From Allium sativum (lineage: Eukaryota > Streptophyta > Magnoliopsida > Asparagales > Amaryllidaceae), in contig CM060921.1 of the NCBI GenBank assembly GCA_030737875.1, positions 404,094,192-404,158,191 on the forward strand: DNA of 64,000 bases. Reading direction: 5' to 3'. The translations under genes and the position numbers were made by a program. This document shows, piece by piece, positions 1 through 12,336 of this stretch (within the stretch, counting starts at the first letter, position 1; each line of letters opens with the position of its first letter). Below the pieces are notes generated by a model, which searched no databases, was not told the origin of the DNA, and was given only the letters and a program-made list of their open reading frames with translations.

Positions 1-102
1 CGTAAATAAATATGTCATCTCCGTTAGAAAACATATTTTGTAAATAAATATGTAATTTGGGTAAGAATATGTTTTTGTTTAATAAAAAAATATCATTTTT
101 AG

Positions 103-435
103 TTGTTTTGTTGAAATAGATTTGCGACAAAACAAAGTCATAATTTTAAACATTTTGTTGAAATAGAATTGTCAACAAAAATGAATGAATTACTTTTAAT
201 CATTTTGTTGAAACCAAATTTGTCAACAAAAATGAATCAATTACTTTTAATCATTTTGTTGAAACCAAATTTGTCAACAAAAATGAATCAATTAATTTTA
301 ATCATTTTATTGAAATATAATTGTCAATAAAAATGAATAAATCACTTTTAATCATTTTGTTGAAATAGAGTTGTCAACAAAAATGAAAGAATCGTCATTA
401 TTCATTTTGGTTGAAATAGAATGGTTGACAAATAA
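103..435. repeat. Tandem repeat, about 50 bp unit, 6-7 copies, each a hairpin
   Basis: Units start near 103, 151, 201, 252, 303, 353 and 403. Each holds ATTTTGTTGA, a spacer of about 12 bases and TCAACAAAAT, so each unit is an inverted repeat that could fold as a stem-loop. The two central units (201 and 252) are almost identical; the outer ones have drifted. Confidence 0.9.
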
Positions 436-452
436 AAATATCAATTGATGTA

Positions 453-640
453 GACTTAGAATTTGTGTACAAATTTAAGTCACATTTTTATCATCAAATT
501 ACACATTAGAATTTGTGTACAAATTAAAGAAACATTTTCATAGTTCAATCTTACATTAGAATGTGTATGCAAATATGCATTTTTATGTGACATGTTATAC
601 ATTGAAACTATATATACAAATAAAATATTTCTTTTTATTT
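453..640. repeat. Diverged tandem repeat in the same ~50 bp register
   Basis: Units built on ACATTAGAATTTGTGTACAAAT start near 453, 503, 553 and 599. The period continues that of the preceding array although the sequence differs. It grades into TTTTATTTG-rich sequence up to about 790, with no other signal. Confidence 0.65.
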
Positions 641-1664
641 GTTAAAGTTAAAAATAGAAATACAAATAAAAATTATCTTTTTATTTGTCATTAGCAAAAT
701 GTCATGTAAATAAAATACGTTTTATTTGACATTATAAACTTGTAGGAATGGTTATGCAAATTAAAACATACTTTTATTTGGCGTGTTAAATACGTTAGAG
801 GAATCGTGGAATAATTTATATTTATATATAATCATATATATATATATATAAATTAAAATTTAACGAATCGCACGCGGTAGTTCGCATTTCGGAATCGTAA
901 CTTTAAACGATTATACCGAAAGATCCGACCGTCAGATTTTCCCAAAACTAAAACTGTTAGGAATGCTCTGGGAAGATCTTTCCAATGATATAAATTTTGT
1001 TAAAATCCAATGGTTAGATTTCGAGAAATGTGTAAATTAAATTTGGGTAAAAACAGCGCCAGGGCCGCCTATTGACCCGAAGCGCCATTAAAATAAATTA
1101 AGCTATTTTGATATAAATAAAAATAGCTATAAATCATTATAAAATAATATTAATGATATGAAATAATTTTAAACTATATATATTTGAGAATTATTTGAAA
1201 AGATTGAGTTCAATCTCATTTCAAATAATTATGCGACGATTTAAAGTCGAAGACATTGAAGACGGTGATTGAAGACCGTCGATCTTCACATCGAATGGAT
1301 GACTACTGATGCCCTGGACTGATTTGCTCCCAGAAAAGGGTTACAGTGGTAGTTGTCCGGACGTACTTGTTGATTATCCGGATAAGCAAGCATCTCTCTT
1401 CCGTATTAGACAAATGGGACGAGGAATAATGTGTCTCCGGTTTCGTTCAGTCCCAGAATGGACTTGTAAATGGATGTGTGTCTGACATTGTATTTCATTC
1501 TATGTAAATTGATTTATATTCAATATATATCGTTTTGGTGGCAGAGAATTTATTCTCTTCCTTAACACCCTTCTCTGAGACACACGATCTAAGAGGTTAT
1601 ATATTGATAGTTCTCGATCGCATGGCGTGAATTGTCAATGTGGCATTCCAAGATGCAAATGATC

Positions 1665-1691
1665 AAGGCTTTTGTTGAAAAGCAAAGCCTT
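1665..1691 (+). other. Short stem-loop shared by G, A and B LTRs
   Basis: AAGGCTTT at 1665-1672 pairs with AAAGCCTT at 1684-1691 across an 11-base loop. The equivalent sequence lies on the minus strand in both A LTR copies (near 38285-38330 and 52300-52345) and in B (near 57450-57500). There the stem is mostly kept, with a G:U-type pair. The role is unknown. Confidence 0.5.
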
Positions 1692-3573
1692 GTGGTTGAT
1701 GATCAAAGCACGGCCCGTTTAGGAGAAGCTTTATGTATAGCATTACTTCGCGAACCTTACACCTTGATAAGAGTCAGAAACGGGACAAGGGAACGCAGGG
1801 AGTGCACACTTTTCTTTCTAGCTAGAAGTGGTATCACGGTTTTTGCAAGCCCTGACATTTTACTTATGTGGATGATGGATTACGAGGCCTTGGTTATATT
1901 GGTCGATAGTGACCAATTTATAGGTTCAATAGGATCGGGAAGCGTGTGTTCTGGAATTGCCAATCCACTAAAATATTTGTGGACCAGCCCTGCAGGATCC
2001 AAGGGTTCGCCAGCGTCCGAATCCTGAGACATTTGCTAGAGTGTCCCGAATCGGTAAGGAGATCGTCCCTAGCCTTGACTCATGATGGAAACCCAACTTC
2101 CAATACGACACCGTACGGTTTTGAACGTAAAACTGTATGGCGACATAGTATATGGTATCTATGCCGTCTATGATTGATATATTATGATTGAAATGTTTTT
2201 GAAACATATATATACTAATAATATCATATCCGTTTTATTGTATCAAGCATCTTTGACCATTATAAGTTATAATGGTTTCATTTTTCTAAAAAGCATTACG
2301 TTGTTTAACGATTTACTTTATTTATGCACTGGTAATCCAATGGAGTAAACTTGTTCCGCGTTAGTGGCGCGGTCCTGTGATTAGCCTTATTATTAGATAA
2401 GCTAAGTAAGATTTCTCATACCAGTCCCATGACTGACTGGTAGTTTGTTTCACTTGCAAACTTGGGTGCCCTCTTTTTCACACGGGCAGTCGAGTAGCTT
2501 ATTTTGTAGATATTTTGAGCAGGATTCTGGATCAAAGCTTAAAGCTATGTCCAGAGCATTGTTAGTCTTCCGCTGTGTTAGATTTTGAGTTCCACTGCAT
2601 TGTATGAAGTCTATTGTAAATTATCTTCTGCTGTAATTATATTTCGACGTACTCTGATATATTTTGCACTCTGATGTAACATTATTATGATGTTTAAAAA
2701 AGTCTGTTGTTATTTTTTATGATGTGTTGTATGCCTAGAGTTAGTGCGTTCGAGGATTTCCAACTTTTGGATCAGGCCTGTGTGGTTTATGGTCGATTCA
2801 AAGGGCAGGGATTTTCGGGTCATTACAATCAATTTCCTATAATTCTTTTATATCTCGCCAATTCCCTTTTATAATTCTATAAATTTCCAAAACTATATTT
2901 ATTCCATAAAGTTCTTTATTTACTTCTTATTATTTCCATTAAGTATTTTAACAAAAACAGTCTTTTACACTTCCATATAACTGTTAATAATTTAATATAG
3001 AAGTTCCTTATTTAATTTTCAAATATCTCCTTTTTTTAAAAAGTCCGTTTGATTTTATAAAATTCTTTAAATTCAATATCCACTTCATAGTTTCCTTTAT
3101 TATAAAATCCTTTGATTTTATATAATTTTTTTATTTCAATATACACTTTGAAAATTCCCTTTTTACCTTCCAGTATCACTTATGGTATTAAAATACCAAA
3201 TCAAAAGGATCAATCATCATCCAAACACACATAATCAATAATATACTATATACCGCATCATATATCACAATATATGAAACACAGTATTACAAATATTGAG
3301 GAATCCAGTTGGATCCCTCCAACCTGTTTCCCTGCATCACAGATGTTAAATAATATAAATAACATCAAATTCATTTCAATATGAAATATTTTGATAAATA
3401 GAATCACTATTTGATTAACGATATATATATACATATACATATTACAAGATCTATAATTTCAACCAATCAATTTAGCAGTTCATCCAAACAATCAACACAC
3501 ATCAATTAACCATCATATATCAATTCTAAAAATATGTCATAAAAATATAAACTGGGTAGAGTTAGTTAGATTT

Positions 3574-3579
3574 ACTCAC
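3574..3579 (-). promoter_or_regulatory. Splice-donor-like GTGAGT, H 3' LTR
   Basis: On the minus strand GAAA is followed by GTGAGTAAAT, downstream of the TATA box at 4412-4420. The motif recurs at the comparable place in the LTRs of A, B, C, E and the 3' LTR of F. Use as a splice site is inference. Confidence 0.45.
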
Positions 3580-4411
3580 TTTCGACGTTTATTGTTAAAT
3601 AACGATAAACTGTCGTTGATTCAGATCAGGCAATTTATCTCGCTATAAATTGTAACGAGCTCCAATTCATTCTGAATTAGTTCCATTATGTAGCCATCAT
3701 CCACACGATCCCAATGGATTTTATTTTACTGAATTCGGATAATGAATGTACGAGATATTAACAATTGAATTTATATACTATTTATTTTAAAATAAGCTAA
3801 CTTTCCGTTCTAATTAAATGGACTTTACCTTAATTCCTTTGGCCCACCTCCTAATGTTTTCACCCAGACCCGCTAATAATCCTTCTTACATCTTTAATAT
3901 ATATACACGCCTCATGTATATCTCCCTCCTCACATACAAAACCGCGTGAACTCCTGCTTCAACCAACCCGCAAAAGAGAATGGCCACCACCTCCTGTCAT
4001 GTAATTTCAAACTCCATTACATATCCGCAAGTGCTACCTCCCCCCTTCCACAAATTCGAAACTGTGAAAAATGAAGCCTCGGCTACCATCATTAACGTAT
4101 GCTCCGTCCATCTCCCTCCTACCCTCATCTCCTCATGTATGTTTGCGCACTGCTGCTCCTATATTTTTCACCATGGCTAGTCAATCTTTCTTCCCATTCT
4201 CCTTCATCATCACGCAACCGGATCCACGCCATTTTCCCCAATTCGAACACAGATACTCCACCGTGGCTTCAGGCCCTATGCGCGCACCATTCTTTAGATT
4301 TTTCAGATGGAGAGACTGGTTTTAGTTTTAGTATTTTGTTTGCCATTTTATATGCTCGGCAGGAAATCCCGAAGCAAAAAACCAAAAGAAAAGAAGAGGA
4401 GACGCAAACTG

Positions 4412-4420
4412 TATTTATAG
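4412..4420 (-). promoter_or_regulatory. TATA box, H 3' LTR
   Basis: The minus strand reads CCCTATAAATACAG, a canonical plant TATA box, followed by CT-rich leader-like sequence. The same box is at 10511-10519 in the 5' LTR. Confidence 0.65.
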
Positions 4421-5580
4421 GGTAGAATATTTAGTTGTTAAGGAAATTTGTGAAAAGACATATATATATATATATATAATTATACGGGTTAGCTTAGGTA
4501 TTAAGTATAATCAAGTTTTTTTCTCATGTTTTATGTTTTATACGTGAGGCCTGTAGTTGCGATTTCAATATGTTATTGCCAAACGTCCCCTTTCCTATAT
4601 ACAAAGCCAACCATTTAATGCTAAACAAAACCATGGACAAGCCAAGGACGTGTGAAACCATGTTGCATTGGTATCTCTTCCTTGTGTAACGTTGTCACTT
4701 ATATAAAATACCAAACAAGTTGAAACCGTGCAAACTAAAAAGAAATGGAAACATTGCTACATGGGTACGTACAACTAAGGGAATCAAATATTAGATATTT
4801 GTTACCGGTAACATGTTGCCTAAAATTTTGTTCGTTTACGAATCGCTATCAACAAAAATAAAAATATCTTCTTATCGTGTGATGTGCCACGATTCCAACG
4901 ATATAATAAAGTTGACAAGTTAACTTATTTTGTGATACCCCACAATGCTGAAATAGGGTGTAAAATACTTCAAAATAAAAAAGTGTTTATTTTACAAGAT
5001 AAAAATTATAAAAAAAATTCTATAAATTATATTATGACTACGACTCAAATACCTTGTCCAAATTCGAAACCAATAATTTATTATAGTTAAATAATCGTTC
5101 TGGTTTATAAACGGTTCTATAGTGATAATTCGAATATTTGATTTAGACATAACTTACAATCTATAAACCGAAATCTCCATTTTTCTCTTCTGTTAGAAAG
5201 ATATGATTTAATAGATTCAAACATTTCTTGTTTCGAAGAAATCCGACTCATTTGAAGTTCAAAACCCAATATTACGAACTACTACAACGCTACGGGCTCG
5301 TTTATAATTATATTGTAATTATTACGTTCAACTGTCGTTTATTAAATATATTTGTTATTAAAATTTGAATCTAAGCTTAACCAAATCTCATACCCTATCT
5401 GATTCACACAATATTGCCAATTCTACAATTTTCGATTATTTCAGAATTAAATATATTATTCTATTAATTATATTAATAAAATATTCAATATTATTTAATT
5501 CAAACCATTTAAATCTCTAAATTACTATTTAAAAAATTAAATTAGTTAATTATTATACCGTAAAAATACGGGACATTACA

Positions 5581-7233
5581 TTCTTCCCCCCTTAAAATTA
5601 TTTTGTCCCCGAAATTGCTAAGGTTGAAAACAAACCCTATTAACTGGGTTAAAAATTATTCGTTTACTTTTTAACTTCAGTTTCAACTGAATCAATTAAT
5701 TTTAATTAAAATATTAATTTATTTCTATTAACAAATATTTTTAGAAATTTTAAAAAATTTCTAACATCCGAAATTTTTGGAAAATTTCGCCAGCGTCTCC
5801 TTTGTACGGCTCAATTGGTACAACTACAACTCACCTCTCTAGGCCTTCTTCAACCCAAAAGAAAATCAAACAGCCAAGAGGCTTGCCAAATCGGCTCATA
5901 AATCACCAAACTAATACAAAAATAAACTTATACCTTTTTGTCAGGCATATCATTATATCCTTTCCATCTGTTATCAATTCTGCATATACCAATGTCATGC
6001 CAATCGAACTCTGATCAATTTATCCTCAACACAACAATTCGCTTAAGCAAGCCAAATTCCATTCCAAACTCAAGTTTCATTCCTGATCTCAAACTCTTAA
6101 CTCGCCAATCCAACACCATTTCAGATTCCTATCTCAAAATCAAATATACTTAACCACGTTAAGTTCCATTTCCATATTCCATTAGCTAAATACTTTGTCT
6201 AATTAGTTATCTTTGTCTCAAAACTCTATTCTGATTTTCAGTTCGAGAATCAAACCGTTTACCCACCTAAGTCCAATTATATTCCAAACTCCAATTTTAC
6301 TCAATATCATTTTACTTCAATTCAATTTCCACTTAACTGGCTTTAATTCAATTTCAATTTTCTTTCATATATTTCAATTCAATTTGGTTTTCAATTCAAA
6401 TAGTCTCTTCCTAGGAGTTTTCAAACAGCTTTGCTTTTCTCAAAAATCAATTATTCCTTTTAAATATTCAAAACGACCTGTTTTTCTTAAAACAATTCAG
6501 AAACAATATCTTTGGTAGTAATTTGTCACTTAGAAATTTGAAAATGAACATTGATGATGTGGCCAGCATCATCAGGGTTATTTTCCAATGAACCAAGTGA
6601 TTTCAATACTATATCACTTTCAAAACCATTTCTTAAAACCTTTCATTTTGAAAGTATTTCAAAATATCATTCTCAATGTTTGTAAAACAATTTAAAATCT
6701 CCCAAGATTAAAAAATTTCCATATATTTAATCCAAAACCATTTACAAACACTTCTCCAACTTTTAGGAATTTTAAATTCCAATTCTGATTTAAATTCAGA
6801 TTTAATTCATTTCGCACTACTTATACGAATTTTGATTGGTTATTTATAATCATTTCGATAATAATCATATTCGATTATAATAGCGACCAACATATCCAAT
6901 AAACTATAATAATTCCAATATCAATATTTTCTTTATATAAAAAATATATTTTGGGCAAATTTATTTCATTTACCCTTTCAAAACATACTGTGTCGGTTCA
7001 TCATATTCAAGTGTTTAGAAACTCCTACTGATACAGTGGATCAGACTGATCGACCAGAACTCATAAACAACTCAACCAATAAATATCCACAATACAAAAA
7101 CATTTTTATAAAATCTACAAATACGCTCTCTCGTATATATACATCAAACTCAATCTAGGTTATTACTAAGCCTATCTCTATTGAGTTATGCCACAAGCCA
7201 AGGTAATCACTTAACCTTCAACTCTGATACCAC
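5581..7233 (-). mobile_element. Element H: internal non-coding region
   Basis: 1,653 bp between PPT and PBS. On the minus strand the PBS is TGGTATCAGAGT (7221-7232, initiator Met tRNA) and the PPT is TAAGGGGGGAAGAA (5581-5594). No Gag or Pol homology is visible in any frame; the longest frames are low-complexity shadows. Two short boxes match the cores of A and B: 5872-5904, and an 8-bp hairpin at 6552-6574 with arms TGATGATG and CATCATCA. A plausible reading is a LARD-type passenger core that keeps only replication and packaging signals. Confidence 0.8.
7221..7232 (-). other. Primer-binding site, tRNA-iMet (element H)
   Basis: The minus strand reads TGGTATCAGAGT, 11 of 12 matching the plant initiator-Met PBS. 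It lies one base from the inner end of the 5' LTR. Confidence 0.85.
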
Positions 7234-10200
7234 TACAACGAACTAGTATTTTCTGCCCAGAAAATCAACATAAAAACCATGTCAACTATTCCAGAATTGA
7301 ATAAACCAGATCATTAATAGAAAGAAGTTAGAGGGTGAGAAATAGAAAGAATAAAGTTAGAAAAGAAGAAGGAGAAGATCACAACAGATCAGAACCAGAG
7401 TAACACGAATCTCATAACAGAACGAATAAATATAATATATAATATAACTTTGAAACAAAACAAGTATCTGTATATATTACCATTATCGAAGTACAACACT
7501 TACAACAAAACGGAAATAAATAATGGCTATAAAATCCTGAAGCCTCCTGCTCCAACTCTCTAAGTATAACTGAGAAATCCCGACTACTTGACTTCCCGTA
7601 CAAAATTAGGCACCGAAGAGTTTAGGGTAAAACAAAACAAATAAACTCTGGGTCAGTCATGGGGCTGGTGCGAGTAAACTCTAACCATTTGTTTAACTTT
7701 TAAAATCCTTTTAGAAGAAAGAATAATCATAAGACCAATCCACACATAAACATGGATGGTTTTTACCTTACGATAACCCAAAACATTCTTTACAAACTCT
7801 TTTGCTATTATAATAATGTCTAAATCAAATAAATAGAAATCTAGCGGAACACTTTCATCTCACATTCCACATATATAATATATAATTAAAAACCATAGGC
7901 GCTTATTGGGTAATAGATTCTAACTCGAAAGGTATAGAACCACCTTTCGACAGTGTATCTCTAGAGAGGAATACACCAGGTTCAACAAGAACATCTTGCA
8001 ACCCAGGCTAAACATGATCGATCACTCAATTCGCTTGAGTGTACCGAATGTATTATCACCAACGGTTGGGATCAAAAACCGTTTTCCGAAAGGAACAACA
8101 TCGAAATAGATTATAGAAGCAAATGGATTTTCTCTAGATCAGGTGACAATACACTCTAATTGGGAGCTACCCACTTAGTCATGCGACATACCCGATTTTA
8201 TACCATTTCTTGGTTGTGAGGCTAGAGGCCATAACGTACAGATCACACATTTATTTACTTTGAATGTCACATCACCATACCCGCCAAATCACAAATTGAT
8301 TTCCCCAAAAATACTATGGGTATACAGCTAAGAGAAACGAATTCCTCTACCACCAAATGTAAATACACTTGAAGAGATCAACTTACGCAATCTATAAATA
8401 TATTATGTCAGACATTCTTCCATACAGGTTGTCCTGGGACTGGACAAACCGAAGGCACTATTCTATAAACCCATCTTAGGAAAATTCTACTTAGGATTTT
8501 CCAGAACAGCCCTTGCATAAAATCCGTCTTCAATTATCTTCATCATATTTGATTCGCATCCCTAATGCCCATATGGAGTGGTTTTCAGATAATAAATCTT
8601 ATCCCGTTCTCTTCGTATTGACGATGGAAAAATGGTCAAAACTTTGATAGTCGGTTATTTAACTATCAAAGGAAAACATCCATACACACATAACAATCTT
8701 ATTTCCAAATGAAAATTTTATCAATTAATCAGCAATCAACATTTTTCCTCTTTAATTAATTTATTCATTTTACCATTTCCCATTTCCATGTATCCATAAA
8801 TCCTTATTTTCTAAATTTAGAAAATTAACATTATTAACTTTGGAAATGTTTCCATTTCTGATTCATGCATCACTATCTTCTCACATCTATCAGTCTCTAA
8901 GTGTAAACTAGTATGAGAACAACTTCCTAAGTATAAATCCCGAAGGCCGAAACCAACATCAGATCGATACCCAGAATGCCATTTAAATCAACTAATTTCT
9001 AGTTAGTTTCTAATTCCATTAATTCAATTGAAATTCCTATTTCAAACCCAATTTCCTTTATAAATATTTTATTTGAAAAATATTTACTTTAATCTATTTT
9101 TCACATAGAATGTGAATAATATTTCTTTATATAATCAAAATAGTTTGATTTCGTATTTAAAAACAGTATCTCAAACCCAAATTCTATTTATATTTTTATT
9201 TGCAGAATTATTCATACAAATCTTGTTTTTCTTTCTAACACTTAATATCTCGTTCAAATTCCCTTTTTAGATACTAAGTTCAAATTCCATTTCAAATATC
9301 GATGTTGAAAGCGATTTTACTTCTCTATATAAATTCAAATTTTATATATCCAATTAATCCAGTGATAAATATTTTTACTTAATCTATAAAAAATTATTTA
9401 TAAATTAATCTTCCTAATTTATCTGTTAAAACAGATTTCCATTAACAATCTACTTTGAATCAATTTCCTATAATTCTTTTATACCTGGCCAATTCCCTTT
9501 TATAATTCTATAAATTTCCAAAACTATATTTATTTCATAAATTTCTTTATTTACTTTTTATTATTTCCATTAAGTATTTTAACCAAAAACGGTCTTTTAC
9601 ACTACCATATAACATTTAATAATTTTATACAGATGTTCCTTATTTAATTTTCAAATTTCTCTTTTAAAAAATCCATTTGATTTTATAAAATTATTTAAAT
9701 TCAATATCCACTTCACAGTTTCCTTTATTATAAAATCCTTTGATTTTATATAAATATTTTTATTTCAAAATACGCATTGAAAATTCCCTTTTACCTTCTA
9801 GTATCGCTTATGGTATTAAAATACAAATCAAAAGGATCAATCATCATCCAAACACACATAATCAATAATAGATTCTGTACCACATCATTTATCACAATAT
9901 ACGAAAAACAGTATTACAAATATTGAGCAATCAAGTTGGATCCCTCCAACCAATTTCCCTGCATTACAGATGTTAAACAATATAGACAACATTGGTTTCA
10001 TTTCAATATAAAATATTCTGATAAACAGAATCACTATTTGATTAACGATATATATATATATATATATATGTATGTATTACTAGATCTATAATTTCAACCA
10101 ATCAATTTAGCAGTTCATCTAAAAAATCAACACATATCAATCATCATTTATCAATTCTAAAAATACGTTTTAAAAATATAAACTAGGTAGAGTTAGTGAG

Positions 10201-11688
10201 ATTTACTCACTTTGGATATTTATCGTTAAACAACGATAAACTGTCATTAATTCAGATCATGCAATTTATTTCGCTATAAATTGTAACGAGCTCCACTTCA
10301 CTCCAAATCAGTTAAATTGTGTAGCCGTCGTCCATACGATCCCAATGAAACTTGTTTTGCTGAATTCGAATAACGAATGTACGAGATATTAACAATTGAA
10401 GATTATATACTATTTATTTTAAAATAAGCTAACTTTCCTTTTTCCATTTTTATATGCTCAAAAGGAAATCCCGAAGCAAAAACCAAATGAAAAGTAGAGG
10501 AGACGTACTATATTTATAGGGTAGAATACTTAATTGTTAACGAAACTTATGAAAAGACATATATATAAAATTATACAGGATAGCTTAGGTATTAAGTATA
10601 CTCAAGTTTTTTCCCATGTTTTATGTTTCATACATGAGGCCTGTAGTTGCGATTTCAGTATGTTATTGCCAAGCATCCTCTTTCCTATATACAAAGCCAA
10701 CCATTTAATGCTAAACAAAACCATGGACAAGCCAAGGATGTGTGAAAGCATGTTACATAGGTGTGTCTTCCATGTGTAACGTTGTCACTTATATAAAATA
10801 CCAAACATGTTGAAACTGTGCAAACTAAAAAGAAATGGAAACATTGCTACACGGGTACGTACACCTAAGGGAATCAAATATTAGTTATTTGTTAAGGGTA
10901 ACCCGTTGCCTAAAATTTAGTTTGTTTATGAATCGCTATCGACAAAAATAAAAATATCTTCTTATCGTGCGATGTGTCATGATTCCAACAGTATAATATA
11001 GTAGACAAGTTAACTTATTTTGTGATACCCCACAATGCTGATATAGGGTGTAAAGTATTCAAAATAAAAAAGTACTTATTTTCCAAAATAAAAATTATAG
11101 AAAAATTCTGTAGATTAAATTTTAACTATATCTTAAATATCTTGTCCAAATTCGAAACCAATAACTTATTATAATCAAAAAATCGTTATGCATTATAAAC
11201 GATTCTATAACGACCACTCGAATATTTGATTTAGACATAACTTATAATCTATAAGCCGGAATCTCCGTTCTTCTCTTTAATTAGAAAAATATGATCTAAT
11301 AGATTCAAACGTTTCTTGTTTTGAAGAAATTCGAGTTATAACGAATCCAATATATTTATTTGAAGTTCAAAACCAAATATTACGAACTACCACGATGCTA
11401 CAGGCTCATTTATAATTATATTATAATTATTATGTTCAACTGTCATTTATTAAATAGATTTGTTATTAGAATTTGAATCTAAGCTTAACCAAATCTCTTA
11501 CACTATCTAATTCACAAAATATTGCCAATTCTACTATTTTCGATTATTTTAGAATTAAATATATTATTCTATTAATTCTATTAATTAAATATTCAATATT
11601 ATTTAATTCAATCCATTTAAATCTCTAATTACCATTTAAAAAATTAAATTAGTTAATTATTATACCGTAAAAATATGGGTACGTTACA
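7234..11688 (-). mobile_element. Element H: 5' LTR, 4,455 bp
   Basis: Runs from TACAACGAAC (expected TG, apparently mutated to TA) next to the PBS to ACGTTACA at 11688. Its outer end is TGTAACGT on the minus strand. The part at 9452-11688 matches the 3' LTR 2828-5580. Just inside the TATA box it lacks about 530 bp present in that copy; the junction is near 10443. Everything in this stretch is LTR, with no gene supported. Confidence 0.8.
10511..10519 (-). promoter_or_regulatory. TATA box, H 5' LTR
   Basis: CCTATAAATA on the minus strand, equivalent to 4412-4420. The leader that should follow is shortened by the deletion near 10443. A GTGAGT motif follows at 10205-10210. Confidence 0.6.
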
Positions 11689-12167
11689 TTAAAAGTCACT
11701 GGACTAGCCAGACTTTATGTCTGACCCTATTTGTTTCCTTTTCTCTCCCTTCCCTCCTTCCTCCCCATCCCCCCTCACCCGAGGTTCTCAGGGTGAGAAC
11801 ACTCAGGCATGATTAGTGCTCTCTCTTCTGTTTCTGCTTGGATCTTGATCTGCTTTGATGTATCTCTTCGGCTACTTGTCTACTCTATTATGGCTATTAT
11901 TAGGGATTATGATTTTACATTTTTGTACTCTGATGTTTTTTAACGCAAGAAAGATGTTTTGTTTTGATGAACTTGGTTTCAGCATTTTAGCACTGATGTA
12001 GTAACTGGTTTTGAGACTATAATGTTTTCTACTGAAAATGAAGTTTTAAATTTTCGCTGTTATTTTTATATCTGTCTTATGAAATTCTATTACTATTTAA
12101 CTATAACTCTTCATGGAACTTAATGCATTCTGATAAAGAGTGACATTAATGGATGTGGGGTGTCACA
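11689..12167 (+). mobile_element. Element E: 3' end of 5' LTR
   Basis: Starts where the LTR of H ends and is homologous to the last about 480 bp of the 5' LTR of F (from about 21127). It finishes GTCACA at 12167, two bases before a primer-binding site. The left part of this LTR was separated by the insertion of H and lies beyond the window. Confidence 0.85.
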
Positions 12168-12169
12168 TT

Positions 12170-12181
12170 TGGTATCAAAGC
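12170..12181 (+). other. Primer-binding site, tRNA-iMet (element E)
   Basis: TGGTATCAAAGC, one change from the standard TGGTATCAGAGC. Confidence 0.85.
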
Positions 12182-12336
12182 TGAAGGTTACAATATCGGA
12201 TAAAAGTTTCGAAAATTGTTGAAAAAAATAAAGTATTTTCAAAGAAAAAACCAATTTTTGAAAAACATATTCCCCAACGCCATATAAAATATCTTTTCGA
12301 TTTTCTGTTTGAATTCCTCTTCCTTTTCTTTTCAAT

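Larger units (their letters stand above)
1..2827 (+). mobile_element. Element G: right part of a plus-strand Ty3/gypsy LTR
   Basis: This segment reads as the end of an LTR. It finishes in CATTACA at 2821-2827, and base 2828 resumes the LTR sequence of element H, which continues uninterrupted at about 9456. Blocks at about 860-1050 and 1200-1830 and the last 400 bases match, in reverse orientation, the LTRs of A and B (for example 39890-40140, 38270-38760 and 51120-51500). No primer-binding site follows base 2827, so this is a 3' LTR or a solo LTR. Its left end lies outside the window. Reading frames inside it, including one of 131 codons at 1632-2027, have no counterpart in the other copies and are taken as chance. 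Confidence 0.8.
2828..5580 (-). mobile_element. Element H: 3' LTR, fragment
   Basis: Homologous to 9452-11688, the second H LTR. On the minus strand the LTR starts TGTAATGTCCCG at 5580, next to a polypurine tract at 5581-5594. The rest of the LTR was separated by the insertion of G. This copy keeps about 530 bp (roughly 3807-4335) that the other copy lacks. Short reading frames at 3980-4425 lie in that extra segment and are not supported as genes. Confidence 0.85.

Noticed and set aside
1632..2027. 131-codon plus-strand frame as a possible gene
   Set aside because: It lies in the G LTR, and the equivalent sequence in A and B (minus strand near 38200-38330 and 51830-52265) does not keep this frame.
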